From Ruminococcus sp. FMBCY1 (GTDB lineage: Bacteria > Bacillota > Clostridia > Oscillospirales > Acutalibacteraceae): a stretch of DNA of 64,000 nucleotides. A program made the translations under genes and the position numbers. Each line of letters opens with the position of its first letter. The stretch's first letter is position 1. The DNA lies in assembly GCF_023921805.1 (NCBI RefSeq), contig NZ_CP074197.1, forward strand, positions 248,001-312,000, in the 5' to 3' direction. Positions 7,888-18,000 of this stretch are shown piece by piece. A model generated the notes under the pieces. It did no database searches, was not told the origin of the DNA, and worked only from the letters and a program-made list of their open reading frames with translations.

Positions 7888-8562
7888 ATGCATATTTTAG
7901 TTGTTGAAGACGAGGTTGCTCTTTGTGACACAATCGTAAGAAGTCTTAAGCGTCTTGCTTACAGTGTTGATTATTGCTATGACGGTCAAAAGGCATTAGA
8001 TATGCTTAGTGTTGAAAGTTTCGACCTTGTTGTGCTCGATTTAAACCTACCTAATGTTGACGGAATGACAGTATTGAAAACTCTGAGGCAAACAGACATT
8101 GACACAAAGGTTTTAATTTTATCGGCTCGTTGTGAGGTTGCAGACAAGGTTTTAGGATTAGATGAAGGTGCAAATGATTATTTAACAAAACCATTTCACT
8201 TAGATGAGCTTTCGGCAAGAATACGAAACCTTACCCTTAGAAAGTTCACTCAAAACGATATTGTTTTAAAATGTTCAAATCTTTCATTTAACACAAAAAC
8301 ACGCAAAGCAGATGTAAATGATGAAGAATTATCTTTAACTCGCAAGGAAACAGGAATACTTGAATATCTAATGTTAAATCAAGGCAGACCTGTAAGTCAA
8401 GAGGAGTTGATTGAACACGTATGGGACAGCAGTGTTGACAATTTCAGCAACTCAATAAGAGTGCACATTTCATCATTAAGGAAAAAGCTTCGTAATGCAT
8501 TAGACTATGACCCTATTCACAACCGTATAGGCGAGGGCTATGTAATGGAGGAGAAAAAATGA
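7888..8562 (+). CDS. OmpR/PhoB-family response regulator
   Basis: This 224-residue transcription factor has an N-terminal receiver domain (residues 1-115) with the acidic pocket EDE near residue 7, phosphoacceptor Asp 51 (VVLDLNLP) and the conserved Lys in TKPFH. A winged-helix DNA-binding domain follows (residues about 125-222, with SLTRKETGILEYLM and IRVHISSLRKKL). The ribosome binding site is TTAGGAG. Its end overlaps the start of the kinase gene by 4 bp (ATGA), so the two form one operon. Before the IS30 insertion the gene lay beside the divergent redox operon at 4007-6084, so it may once have regulated that operon. Confidence 0.95.
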   Translation: MHILVVEDEVALCDTIVRSLKRLAYSVDYCYDGQKALDMLSVESFDLVVLDLNLPNVDGMTVLKTLRQTDIDTKVLILSARCEVADKVLGLDEGANDYLTKPFHLDELSARIRNLTLRKFTQNDIVLKCSNLSFNTKTRKADVNDEELSLTRKETGILEYLMLNQGRPVSQEELIEHVWDSSVDNFSNSIRVHISSLRKKLRNALDYDPIHNRIGEGYVMEEKK

Positions 8563-9698
8563 AAAAACTTTCTTTACAATGGCGAATAACCTTAATGACC
8601 ACAGTTTTAATTTGCATAACTTGTGTGCTAATGAATTGTTTAATCGGTTATTCAGGCAAACGATATATGGATTCAATAGGCAACGGAATATCAGCATATA
8701 GTGAAATTGATAAAGGAAAACCGAGTTCATTTAATCCGGAAAATGAAAATCCCGACAGTGAGCTTACCATTATTATCAGTGGTGCACAAGATTCATTCAA
8801 TACTACTAATTGGTACATAACAATTGCCGTAAGCGTACTTGGTGGTATACTTGCATATTTTGTCAGTGGTCGTGCTTTAAAGCCGCTAAAAAGTTTTGCC
8901 TCTCAAGTAGAGAATGTACAGCCCAACAATTTGGCAGATATGAAAATAAGCGACGATGTTTTGCCTGAATTTAAACAGTTTTGTCAATCATTTAACAATA
9001 TGCTTGACCGACTCGACAACGGTTTTGCTGCTCAACGGCAATTCACAGGAAATGCAGCGCACGAGTTAAGAACACCACTTGCCTTAATTCAAGCACAAAT
9101 TGAACTTTTTTCTGTTGAGCACCCAAATATGAGCAACGATACAGCAGAATTTCTTGCACTGCTACAAGAGCAAAACGAAAGAATGTCACAAATGACAAAA
9201 ACTCTGCTTGAAATGAGTGAGCTTCGTACAGTTGAGTGCAAAGATACAATAGAAATTGCCCCTATGATTGAAGAAATATTTACCGACCTTGCTCCCCTTG
9301 CAGAAAAAAAGAATATTCGCCTTGAATACAACGGCAATGGTATGATGATAGGCAGTGACACCTTAATTTATCGTTTATTATTTAATTTAACTGAAAACGC
9401 AATACGCTACAACAGAGAAAATGCTTCTGTAATTATAACTGTTGACGAAAAGAATAATCAGCTTTATATACGAGTTAAAGATAACGGTTATGGTATACCC
9501 GAGCAGTACAGAGAAAGTATCTTTCAACCATTTTTCCGTGTTGATAAATCTCGTAGCAGAGCATACGGCGGTGTAGGTCTTGGACTATCACTTGTATGGG
9601 AAATTGTACTTTTGCACAACGGTACGGTAAAAGCTGAAAAAAGCGACAAAAATGGAACAGTAATGCTTGTAACACTTCCCCAAAAAACAAACAAATAA
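8559..9698 (+). CDS. Sensor histidine kinase
   Basis: This is a 379-residue membrane kinase paired with the preceding regulator. It has an N-terminal membrane segment (about residues 8-30), a short extracytoplasmic sensor of roughly 55 residues, and a second segment (about 84-104) followed by a HAMP-like linker. The dimerisation/phosphoacceptor helix contains AAHELRTPL with His 168. The ATPase domain shows the N box (LLFNLTENAIRYN), G1 (VKDNGYGIP) and G2 (GGVGLGLSL). The tiny extracytoplasmic loop argues for sensing a membrane or small-molecule cue. It overlaps the regulator gene by 4 bp. The cue is unknown. Confidence 0.93.
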   Translation: MKKLSLQWRITLMTTVLICITCVLMNCLIGYSGKRYMDSIGNGISAYSEIDKGKPSSFNPENENPDSELTIIISGAQDSFNTTNWYITIAVSVLGGILAYFVSGRALKPLKSFASQVENVQPNNLADMKISDDVLPEFKQFCQSFNNMLDRLDNGFAAQRQFTGNAAHELRTPLALIQAQIELFSVEHPNMSNDTAEFLALLQEQNERMSQMTKTLLEMSELRTVECKDTIEIAPMIEEIFTDLAPLAEKKNIRLEYNGNGMMIGSDTLIYRLLFNLTENAIRYNRENASVIITVDEKNNQLYIRVKDNGYGIPEQYRESIFQPFFRVDKSRSRAYGGVGLGLSLVWEIVLLHNGTVKAEKSDKNGTVMLVTLPQKTNK

Positions 9699-9869
9699 TT
9701 GGTTATTAAGTTTTATATAAATTTTTTAGATAAATTTGATATAAATATTATTTGTTATGGCTCTATAACAAGATGTTTTGGTTTGGTTGCCGGATTGGAT
9801 TTTATTCTTGTAAGTGAGTACGGTGAAAATTGTTCAAATCCTGAAATTGTCATATATAAAAGAAGATAA
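9699..9869 (+). pseudogene. Possible short gene remnant after the kinase
   Basis: Directly after the kinase stop, in the same frame, 56 codons are open. The last 38 look coding (CYGSITRCFGLVAGLDFI, then YGENCSNPEIVIYKRR). There is no good start codon or ribosome binding site and I recognise no family. It may be the tail of a lost gene. Confidence 0.25.
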
Positions 9870-9890
9870 ATATTTTTAAAAAGCAAAATA

Positions 9891-10154
9891 TGTAAAGATA
9901 TTCACTGTTCTGTTAATTACGGTTATGTACTCGGTGTAATTGCACCGGATGGTGAGAAGCAGAACTCTTATATTTTAGGCTTGAATTATCCGCTTAAATC
10001 TTTTAAAAGAAAAGTAATTGTGGTTGTTCATCGTAATGGTGATATAGAAGAAAAATGGATTGTTACACCTGAAAACATTTCTTTTACTAAAGAAAAAATT
10101 ATGCGGTAGATTAAATTTCAAGAAAAATATTTTGACAGCTATATAATTATGTAA
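9891..10154 (+). pseudogene. Inorganic pyrophosphatase remnant
   Basis: The translated frame matches the small (about 110-residue) clostridial inorganic-pyrophosphatase-like protein: NYGYVLGVIAPDGEKQNSYI, then IVVVHRNGDIEEKWIVTPEN and SFTKEKIM. The N-terminal start and first catalytic segment are missing, and a TAG stop interrupts the frame before IKFQEKYFDSYIIM, which resumes in phase up to TAA at 10152-10154. Two lesions (5' loss and nonsense codon) make it non-functional. A terminator-like hairpin follows. It stands alone between the two-component operon and the convergent nuclease gene. Confidence 0.75.
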
Positions 10155-10170
10155 AAGATCGTAATACGAA

Positions 10171-10208
10171 AAATTCCCGTAATGCAGATTAATGCATTGC
10201 GGGAATTT
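10171..10208. terminator. Bidirectional terminator downstream of the nuclease gene
   Basis: The stem AAATTCCCG-T-AATGCA pairs with TGCATT-G-CGGGAATTT around a short loop. T-runs on both sides suit the nuclease gene on the minus strand and the remnant on the plus strand. Confidence 0.75.
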
Positions 10209-10210
10209 GT

Positions 10211-10936
10211 TTAGTATTCATTTTCGTTATATTCACTTTTACCTGTCTTATAGTCGATAGTTACATTTGGCTGAACATTGTAGCAGTATACACACAATGT
10301 TACACCCTCGCCTTTATCTTCAACGGATTTTGCCTCAATTAATACTCCTTTGGCAACAAGGTCGTCATTTTCAAAAACAGGAGTTACACGGTAAAGCGCG
10401 TGATTACCGGTTGTTTTTACATAATTTGCAACCATATTTTCAAAGGGGAGCATACCCGTTACATTCAGGTATCTTGTTCCTGTTATCAAATTCTTTTCAT
10501 TTGCATTTTCGCCCGTAAGCCGATATGCGATAAGGTGACAGCGATTGTACAGATATTTTCCGTCAATAAAGTCATATTTTACTGTTTGCCAGCCTGACGG
10601 TTTAATTCTGCCTATCTGACCTCTCTCTTCTGTCGGCATTATATCTGTACCAACGCAGGCATAGGCTGTGCCGCATCTTCCTAATTCGTCTAAATCCGCA
10701 TAGTATTCAAATGATGATGTTGTGTAATCGTCATCACTGAAATACGGTTCGTTGCCGTTTATTTCTATAAAAGCAGAACCTGAATAATCGGGAATATCTT
10801 TAAGGGAGATAATTTCGTCTTTTGCAGTATTTTCTGTCGGCTGATTGTTTATAATTAAAATTACCGCAAAACAGCATATCAAAGCAAGTGCGGTAGGTAC
10901 AGTGATTTTTGCGGTTTTTCGTTTTTTAGTTTTCAT
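10211..10936 (-). CDS. DNA/RNA non-specific endonuclease (EndA/NUC1-like), membrane-anchored
   Basis: This 241-residue protein has a basic N-terminus and one hydrophobic segment (about residues 11-30) acting as an uncleaved anchor or signal. The nuclease core carries the beta-beta-alpha-metal motif in the variant form NRCHLIAYRLTG (catalytic His, related to DRGH), followed by NLITGTRYLNVTGMLPFEN, whose Asn residues position the metal. This is the layout of streptococcal DNA-entry nuclease EndA and relatives. The protein is expected to act outside the membrane, degrading or importing DNA. The ribosome binding site GAGGTAATT lies inside an 18-bp inverted repeat. The gene is followed by a bidirectional terminator. 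Confidence 0.9.
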   Translation of the reverse strand: MKTKKRKTAKITVPTALALICCFAVILIINNQPTENTAKDEIISLKDIPDYSGSAFIEINGNEPYFSDDDYTTSSFEYYADLDELGRCGTAYACVGTDIMPTEERGQIGRIKPSGWQTVKYDFIDGKYLYNRCHLIAYRLTGENANEKNLITGTRYLNVTGMLPFENMVANYVKTTGNHALYRVTPVFENDDLVAKGVLIEAKSVEDKGEGVTLCVYCYNVQPNVTIDYKTGKSEYNENEY

Positions 10937-10994
10937 AATTACCTCAATTATAATGTTATGTAATTATTATAATTGAGGTAATTGCATTTTTCAA
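10937..10994 (-). promoter_or_regulatory. Nuclease promoter with a perfect 18-bp inverted repeat
   Basis: Two 18-bp arms (10937-10954 and 10966-10983; AATTACCTCAATTATAAT and its exact complement) are separated by 11 bp. On the minus strand TTGAAA (10989-10994) and TATAAT (10966-10971) are 17 bp apart, so one arm covers the promoter and the other the ribosome binding site. An operator for a dimeric repressor is the simplest reading. Confidence 0.6.
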
Positions 10995-11124
10995 GTTTTC
11001 AGTTTATAAAATAATTCAAATATCACTTTTTGCATAAACCGCTCTATTCTGTTGTTTACCAAACCTTGCAAATGCCATTTGCTTGTGATAATATAAAAAC
11101 AGAAAATCAACTGAGGGTTTAAAA

Positions 11125-11518
11125 ATGAGTGTTATCGGCAAGCAAATTAAAAAAATATTGTACTAAAAAAGGACTTACGCAAGAACAGCTCGGTCAGTTG
11201 TTAGGTGTTACAACGCAAGCTGTGTCAAAGTGGGAGAGAGGCGGCACGCCTGATGCCTAATGATTGCCTGACATATCGCAGGTGCTTGGTGTAAGTATTG
11301 ATGCATTGTTCGGTCGTGAAGAACAAAGATTAACAGCATCGCTTGTATTACAGATTTGTCAGATGAAAAACGAGAACGCATATCGTTATGCTTTTAGAAT
11401 TTGCTGGGCGATAGAAATCGGATTTATGCAAGATATTTCTGCGCTTGACGATTTTTTAAATAAATTTATAGGACGTTTGGCTATAACTACCGATAAACGG
11501 ATTATTTCACAAAAATGA
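11125..11518 (+). pseudogene. XRE-family regulator, frameshifted
   Basis: A start MSVIGKQIKK is followed by a frame change into TKKGLTQEQLGQLLGVTTQA and VSKWERGGTPD, the clear HTH of an XRE regulator. A stop and second frame change then lead into LPDISQVLGVSIDALFGRE and a helical C-terminal region ending at TGA 11516-11518. At least two frameshifts are needed to restore one protein, so it is a pseudogene. It lies divergent from the nuclease gene, next to the large inverted repeat, so it may have been the regulator that bound there. That link is inference. Confidence 0.8.
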
Positions 11519-11580
11519 TGCAGGACGGCGGTGTAGCAACCACTATGGTAATAATAAAGAATTAAAAAAGGGGAAACATT

Positions 11581-12252
11581 ATGCCAATTGTTAATGATTT
11601 AAATAACTATGCCAAAGAAGAGCTTGAGTATTTTGGTGTAAGGCGGCAAAATGAAGAAAATGCCGCCATTGAAAAAGCCGTTTTTAATACGAAATTTGAT
11701 TTGAACTATGATTTTAACGGATTTTTCGTTATTATACCAATTATAGTTATCGGCTTGATTCCTGTCGCAAAAGTTTTGATACGGGAGGCGATTACTTCTT
11801 CCGTTAATCATACGCCTTTTACTTTAAGTACTGTTCAAATTCTGATAATAAGCATATTGAGCACTGCAATATTTTTTGCTATAGCTTTACTTATATGTTT
11901 AAAACTAAAAAAATGCCCGAGTGTACAGACGAGCTATCTTTATTATAAAGATGAAGCATATCATTATGATCAGATTAATTACATAAAGGTGAGCAGGATT
12001 AAAACCGCTAAAATTTATGTCAACGGCAAAAAACTTGTAGGTGTTTCTAATTGGTGTGATAATTACAATTCACTGATTGTATGGGCAAAGAAATGTCACA
12101 TTCCGGTGCTTGCCCCCAATAAAAAGTCTAATTCGTCTAACAGTTTGGATTTAAACGCATTGAGTAATAATATTTCAATGATAGTTGCGGTTGTTGTATT
12201 CGCAATTATGATGATCGGTGCGGCAGTTGTTTTTATTAATTCTATTTCTTGA
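11581..12252 (+). CDS. Unknown membrane protein, 223 aa
   Basis: I do not recognise a named family with confidence. The protein has a polar N-terminus (residues 1-45) and two membrane segments close together (about 46-66 and 83-108). A cytoplasmic or external domain of about 85 residues follows, containing SYLYYKDEAYHYDQINYIKV and VGVSNWCDNYNSLIVWAKK, and a final membrane segment spans about 200-220. The GGGGAAACATT sequence before ATG is a usable ribosome binding site. It stands alone after the XRE pseudogene and is followed by a hairpin. No signal peptide or enzyme motif is visible. Confidence 0.75.
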   Translation: MPIVNDLNNYAKEELEYFGVRRQNEENAAIEKAVFNTKFDLNYDFNGFFVIIPIIVIGLIPVAKVLIREAITSSVNHTPFTLSTVQILIISILSTAIFFAIALLICLKLKKCPSVQTSYLYYKDEAYHYDQINYIKVSRIKTAKIYVNGKKLVGVSNWCDNYNSLIVWAKKCHIPVLAPNKKSNSSNSLDLNALSNNISMIVAVVVFAIMMIGAAVVFINSIS

Positions 12253-12364
12253 TTTTTATTAAAAGTACGGGGATAAATCTATGCTGTTTAATAGTCTTTT
12301 GTGCAAGTAAAAGGTTGATACTTTTTCATTAAAGTCTTAAATATTAAGTATATTACGCATTATA

Positions 12365-12395
12365 AAAGGGTGCTGTCCGTATGGAAAGCACCCTT
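12365..12395 (-). terminator. Terminator for pckA
   Basis: The stem AAGGGTGCT / AGCACCCTT encloses a loop of about 12 nt. The T-rich tail on the minus strand ends pckA; it may also work in the plus direction. The rest of the 12253-12435 gap shows no other signal. Confidence 0.75.
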
Positions 12396-12435
12396 AAATT
12401 TATTTAGTTAGCTTGTACTAAAATTAATACAAAGA

Positions 12436-14040
12436 TTAAGCCTTAGGGCCTGCCTCTACGAGAGCCTTACCTGCCTCGTTGCCTTCGTACTTAGCAAAGT
12501 TCTTAACAAAACGAGCTGCAAGATCCTGTGCCTTTGCTTCCCAATCTGCAACATTTGCATATGTGTCACGTGGGTCGAGAATTGCAGGATCTACGCCTGG
12601 GAGCTCTGTAGGAACTTCAAAGTTGAAGTGAGGAATTGTCTTTGTAGGAGCCTTTGTGATAGAACCGTCGAGAATAGCGTCGATGATACCTCTTGTATCC
12701 TTAATAGAGATACGCTTGCCTGTGCCGTTCCAACCTGTGTTTACGAGGTAAGCCTTAGCACCGCTCTTTTCCATCTTCTTAACGAGCTCTTCAGCATACT
12801 TTGTTGGGTGAAGCTCAAGGAAAGCCTGACCGAAGCAAGCAGAGAATGTTGGAGTTGGCTCTGTAATGCCACGCTCTGTACCTGCGAGCTTAGCTGTAAA
12901 GCCTGAGAGGAAGTAGTACTTTGTCTGCTCAGGAGTAAGGATTGATACAGGCGGAAGTACACCGAAAGCATCTGCTGAAAGGAAGATTACATTCTTAGCA
13001 GCAGGAGCTGAAGATACAGGACGAACAATGTTCTCAATGTGGTTGATTGGGTAAGATACACGAGTGTTCTCTGTAACTGTCTTGTCGTTAAAGTCAATTT
13101 TACCGTCCTTATCTACTGTTACGTTCTCAAGAAGAGCATCTCTTCTGATTGCGTTGTAGATGTCAGGCTCTGACTCTTTGTCAAGGTTAATAACCTTAGC
13201 ATAGCAGCCGCCCTCAAAGTTAAATACACCGTTGTCGTCCCAACCGTGCTCGTCATCACCGATGAGAAGTCTTTTAGGATCTGTTGAAAGTGTAGTCTTA
13301 CCTGTACCTGAAAGACCGAAGAAGATAGCTGTGTTCTCGCCGTTCTTATCTGTGTTAGCTGAACAGTGCATTGAAGCAATACCCTTAAGTGGGAGGTAGT
13401 AGTTCATCATTGAGAACATACCCTTCTTCATCTCACCGCCGTACCATGTGTTTACGATAACCTGCTCACGGCTTGTGATGTTGAACATTACAGCTGTTTC
13501 AGAGTTAAGACCGAGCTCCTTGTAGTTCTCAACCTTAGCCTTTGATGCGTTGTAAACAACGAAATCAGGCTCAAAGTTCTCAAGCTCTTCAGCAGATGGC
13601 TTGATGAACATATTTGTTACAAAGTGAGCCTGCCAAGCAACCTCAACGATGAAACGAACTGCCATTCTTGTATCGTGGTTAGCGCCGCAGAATGCATCTA
13701 CAACATAAAGCTTCTTGTTTGAAAGCTCTTTCTTAGCAAGCGCTTTTACAGCTTCCCAAGCTTCCTGTGTTGCAGGGTGGTTGTCGTTCTTGTATTCGTC
13801 AGAAGTCCACCATACAGTGTCCTTTGAATTCTCGTCCATAACGATGAACTTATCTTTAGGTGAACGGCCTGTGTAAATACCGGTCATAACATTAACTGCG
13901 CCAAGCTCAGTTTCCTGTCCAACCTCATAGCCTTCCAAATCAGCCTTTGTTTCCTCGTTAAAGAGTTCGTCATAGGAAGGATTGTGGATAATTTCAGTAG
14001 TACCGGTAATACCATACTTAGTTAAATCAATCTTTGCCAT
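12436..14040 (-). CDS. pckA: Phosphoenolpyruvate carboxykinase (ATP)
   Basis: PckA interconverts oxaloacetate + ATP and PEP + CO2 + ADP. In rumen and gut anaerobes it often runs toward oxaloacetate for succinate formation. The chosen start (ATG at 14038-14040, [10 protein letters not shown]) follows AGAAAGG and gives 534 residues, typical for the ATP-type enzyme; an upstream in-frame ATG at 14124 adds 28 unlikely residues. Diagnostic motifs are [13 protein letters not shown] (substrate Arg), the kinase-1a P-loop [11 protein letters not shown], kinase-2 [10 protein letters not shown], and [11 protein letters not shown] near the C-terminus. The gene has its own strong promoter and a terminator. 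Codon choice is strongly biased, consistent with high expression. Confidence 0.98.
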   Translation of the reverse strand: MAKIDLTKYGITGTTEIIHNPSYDELFNEETKADLEGYEVGQETELGAVNVMTGIYTGRSPKDKFIVMDENSKDTVWWTSDEYKNDNHPATQEAWEAVKALAKKELSNKKLYVVDAFCGANHDTRMAVRFIVEVAWQAHFVTNMFIKPSAEELENFEPDFVVYNASKAKVENYKELGLNSETAVMFNITSREQVIVNTWYGGEMKKGMFSMMNYYLPLKGIASMHCSANTDKNGENTAIFFGLSGTGKTTLSTDPKRLLIGDDEHGWDDNGVFNFEGGCYAKVINLDKESEPDIYNAIRRDALLENVTVDKDGKIDFNDKTVTENTRVSYPINHIENIVRPVSSAPAAKNVIFLSADAFGVLPPVSILTPEQTKYYFLSGFTAKLAGTERGITEPTPTFSACFGQAFLELHPTKYAEELVKKMEKSGAKAYLVNTGWNGTGKRISIKDTRGIIDAILDGSITKAPTKTIPHFNFEVPTELPGVDPAILDPRDTYANVADWEAKAQDLAARFVKNFAKYEGNEAGKALVEAGPKA

Positions 14041-14142
14041 TTCAGTATCAACCTTTCTGTTTCTTAAATTACATAGTATCAAAGTTTGCGGTGAGTTGTA
14101 ATTACCAAACAATCTACACTGCAATAACCTATGTTCGTTAGT

Positions 14143-14171
14143 ATTTTAGCATAATTTTTTACCCTCGTCAA
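14143..14171 (-). promoter_or_regulatory. pckA promoter
   Basis: On the minus strand TTGACG (14166-14171) and TAAAAT (14143-14148) are 17 bp apart, about 100 bp before the pckA start codon. Confidence 0.65.
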
Positions 14172-14242
14172 GCCAATTGCCAATTAATTTGGTCGGTTTT
14201 GTCATATTGTGGTTTATTCGACATCAACACTGTATTTGTATA

Positions 14243-14271
14243 TTGATAAGAGGTGCAAAAAGTGCTATAAT
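14243..14271 (+). promoter_or_regulatory. Promoter of the ABC exporter operon
   Basis: TTGATA (14243-14248) and TATAAT (14266-14271) are 17 bp apart, about 80 bp before the ATPase start. The 14041-14349 gap thus holds two divergent promoters and no gene. Confidence 0.65.
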
Positions 14272-14349
14272 ATTATATTATAAGCAGGTTTATTCTGTAT
14301 ATTCAGCACTTTAAAAAGCAAAGAAAATTTACCGTTACGGGAGGATATT

Positions 14350-15051
14350 ATGAGCCTTGTTGAATTTAAAGATGTTTACAAAATATATAAAATGGGCGAA
14401 GTGACTATTAACGCTGTCGAGGGTGTTTCTTTTAATATAGAGCAGGGCGAGTTTTGCGTGGTAGTCGGTGCATCGGGTGCAGGCAAGACAACCGTACTTA
14501 ATATTCTAGGCGGAATGGATACCTGTACAAAAGGCAGTATTATTGTCGGCGGCAGAGATATAAGCAAGCTGAAAGACAAACAGCTTATTGAATACAGACG
14601 GTTTGACATTGGTTTTGTATTTCAGTTTTACAACCTTGTGCCTAACCTTACCGCAAAAGAAAATGTAGAGCTTGCAACGCAGATAAGTAAAAATCCGATG
14701 GACAGTACAGAGGCGCTTGAAAGCGTCGGACTTTCACAGCGCAGTGCAAACTTTCCCGCTCAACTTTCGGGCGGTGAACAGCAGAGAGTTTCTATTGCAA
14801 GAGCACTTGCCAAGCGACCTAAACTTTTACTTTGCGATGAGCCGACGGGTGCTCTTGACTATAACACCGGCAGACAGATTTTAAAACTTTTGCAGGAAAC
14901 CTGCCGAAAAGAAAATATGACGGTAGTTCTCATAACCCACAATTCAGCAATTACCCCAATGGCAGATCATATTATAAAGATGAGAAGCGGCAGGGTAATT
15001 ATGGATGTTTACAATGATGAACCTAAAAATGTTGAAGAAATCGAATGGTAA
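14350..15051 (+). CDS. ABC transporter ATP-binding protein (MacB/LolD type)
   Basis: This 233-residue ATPase powers the membrane protein encoded next. Walker A is GASGAGKTT (about residues 38-46), the Q-loop lies in [13 protein letters not shown], the signature is [15 protein letters not shown], Walker B is [12 protein letters not shown] and the H-loop is LITHN. The sequence belongs to the MacB/LolD/FtsE branch that works with FtsX-fold permeases. These usually act as mechanotransmission systems or exporters of peptides and lipophilic compounds rather than importers. GGGAGG precedes the start. The permease begins 30 bp downstream. Confidence 0.95.
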   Translation: MSLVEFKDVYKIYKMGEVTINAVEGVSFNIEQGEFCVVVGASGAGKTTVLNILGGMDTCTKGSIIVGGRDISKLKDKQLIEYRRFDIGFVFQFYNLVPNLTAKENVELATQISKNPMDSTEALESVGLSQRSANFPAQLSGGEQQRVSIARALAKRPKLLLCDEPTGALDYNTGRQILKLLQETCRKENMTVVLITHNSAITPMADHIIKMRSGRVIMDVYNDEPKNVEEIEW

Positions 15052-15081
15052 TTCATATTTTCTGCGAAAGGGGAGAGGACA

Positions 15082-18000
15082 TTGACTAAAACCCTGTTAA
15101 AAAATACTTTCAGAGAAATTGCAAATTCTAAAGCAAGGTTTATTTCTATACTTGCGATTATTGCGCTTGGTGTTGGATTTTTTGCCGGAATCAAAGCTAC
15201 GGTTCCGTCAATGTACAATATGGCAGACGAGTATTATTCTCAATCCAATCTTATGGATTACAGGCTTGTATCTACTGTCGGATTTGATAAAGATGATGTA
15301 AAAGCGGTTGAAAATCTTGACAATGTAACCGATGTTATGCCATCGTATTTTGCCGACCTTGTTTTAAAATCAAACGGAAACGGCGGTAACGGCAAGGTTA
15401 TAAGAGTAACCGCTGCACCTAAAAGTTATAACAATAATAAAACTCTTAATACATTAAACATAAAAGAGGGAAGACTACCCGAGAAAAAGGGTGAAATCCT
15501 TGTTGAATACGGCAGTGTCGGCAGCAGTGATTATAAAATCGGCGACAAGGTTGTATTTGGAAGTGAAAGCGGAGAATCCAATGCACTTGATATGGTAGAT
15601 ACGCTTGAATATACCGTTGTCGGTAAAGCGGAATCACCTATGTATATTTCGTATCAGCGTGGCTCAACTACAATCGGCAACGGCAATATTGAAGCATTTA
15701 TGTATATTTATCAGGATGATTTTGTAACCGAAAGATATACGGAAATGTATGTGAAAACCGCTTTTTCTGACGGCGACGGTTCAGCCTTTGATGACGAATA
15801 CGAAAAAGACATTGAAAGCTTTACAACTGTTCTTGAAAATACCGCCGATTTACGCTGTGAGGCATTTGATAAAGATGTTATAGGCAAAGCAAAGCAGGAA
15901 CTTGAGGACAGTAAAAACGATTATGAAACCGAAAAATCCGAGGCTCTTACAAAACTTGATGATGCAAAAACAACTTTAGATAATTCGGAAAAAGAATATA
16001 CAGATAAGATTTCAGATGCACAATCGCAACTTGACACAGCCAAAAAGCAGATAGATGACGGAAAAAGTCAGCTTGAAACTGCTAAAGAAGAATACGAAAA
16101 CGGCATTGCGACAGGTGAAAGCGAACTTTCTTCTGCGCAGGCGGAACTTGACAGTGCAAAAGCCGAATATAATGCAGGTGTTGAAGAATATAATTCAAAA
16201 ATCAGCATAGCGGAAGAAACTCTTGCCGAAAAAGAAGATGAATTCAATGCCGCAAAAAGTGAATTTGAAAACAATCAAAAGCCGCAGCTTGAAACCGCAA
16301 TAGCAACTTGCAAATCACAGATTGAGGCTTTACAGGCGCAAATTGATGTTACAGAGGACGAAACCGCTCTTGCTGTATTGCAGGAACAGCTTACACAGGT
16401 TCAGGCAGTTTTAGCAGATTGTGAAACAAAACTTGCTATGGCGCAAGAACAGCTTGATACGGCAGAACAACAGCTGAACAATGGAAAACAAGAGCTTGAA
16501 ACACAAAAAGCGGAAGGACAGGCACAGCTTGACTATGCACTTGCTCAAATTCAGAGTGCAGAACTGCAGATTGCGGACGGACAAGCACAGCTTGAAAGTA
16601 AAAAAACAGAGGGACAAGCTCAAATATCGCAGGCTGAAACCGAACTTGCGACAGCACAGGAAAAATATGACAACGGAAAGTCCGAACTTGAGGAGCAGAA
16701 AATAAGCGGCAGACAAAAGCTTGATGACGGTTGGAAAGAATACAATGATTCAAAAGCCGAGGCTGATGATAAATTTAAAGAGGCAGAACAAAAAATTGCC
16801 GACGCACAGGAAGAAATAGACGCTATAGCAGATCCCGAGTGGTATGTGTTTGACAGGTCGGATAATCCGGGTTATTCAACCTTTGCGCAGAATGTTGAGC
16901 GACTCGGTGCAGTGGCATCAGTATTCCCGATGTTCTTTTTACTCGTTGCGGTTTTGGTTTGTGTAACCACAATGTCAAGACTTGTAGAGGAAAAGCGTAA
17001 AGAAATCGGAATATTAAAAGCGCTCGGCTACAATAACTTAAGCATAATAATGAAATTTGCGATTTATGCTGTTTTTGCAGGTGTAATCGGTTGTACCGTA
17101 GGTGTATTAATAGGCATAAATACACTGCCGTATATTATTTATAATGCATATCAGATTATGTATTATATGCCTGACATCAGCATTGTACCTGATGCACAGA
17201 GTATTATACTCGGTACGCTTGCCGCCGTACTTTGTACATTGCTTGTTTCTGTAATAGTATGTGTAAGAGAATTAAGCCAGAGCTGTGCAAAAATTCTAAG
17301 ACCTAAAACTCCGAAAGCAGGCAAGAGGATACTGCTTGAGAGAATTACTCCGATATGGAAACATATGAATTTTTCCGCAAAGCTGACTACAAGAAATATT
17401 TTCAGATATAAATCAAGAATGTTTATGACAATCATAGGCATTGCAGGCTGCACGGCTTTGATAGTTGCGGCATTCGGACTTAAAAACAGCTTTATTCCGC
17501 TTACCGATACACAGTTTAGCGAAATATTCAAATATAATGCGGTTGTTATTCCTAAAGAAGGCGGAACTGCCGAACAGCTTGATTATCTGAAAAATGCAAT
17601 AAACAATACGGGCGACGCAGCGTCAATTATGCTTGCAGGTCAGCAGGAAGTTGTTGTAAAGAAAAATAATGTTGTAAAAGATGAAAGCACTTATCTTACG
17701 GTAATGGAAGATCCGCAGAGATTTTCGGAGGTTACAGAACTTAGAACAAGGGGCGACAAAAAGCACCTTGATATTACCGATGATTCCGTAATGATAAATG
17801 AAAAAATGGCGACCGAATTGTCTGCCAAAGTCGGTGATACCGTAAGTGTAACTGTTGATGATAAAACCGCAGAACTTACAGTAGGCGGAATTTATGAACA
17901 GTATATAAAGAATTATGTGTTTATTTCTCCTAAACTTTACAGTGAAAAATTCGGAGAAGAACCGCAGTTTAATATGGCACAGGTTGTACTGAAAAATCCT

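Noticed and set aside
16411..16753. Minus-strand frames opposite the coiled coil
   Set aside because: Antisense shadows rich in Leu, Phe and Cys caused by the biased coding strand.
15870..16840. Apparent tandem DNA repeats with GACAGGC/CAGGCACAGCTTG-like units
   Set aside because: The repetition follows from heptad-rich coiled-coil coding sequence and is not a regular DNA repeat or CRISPR array.
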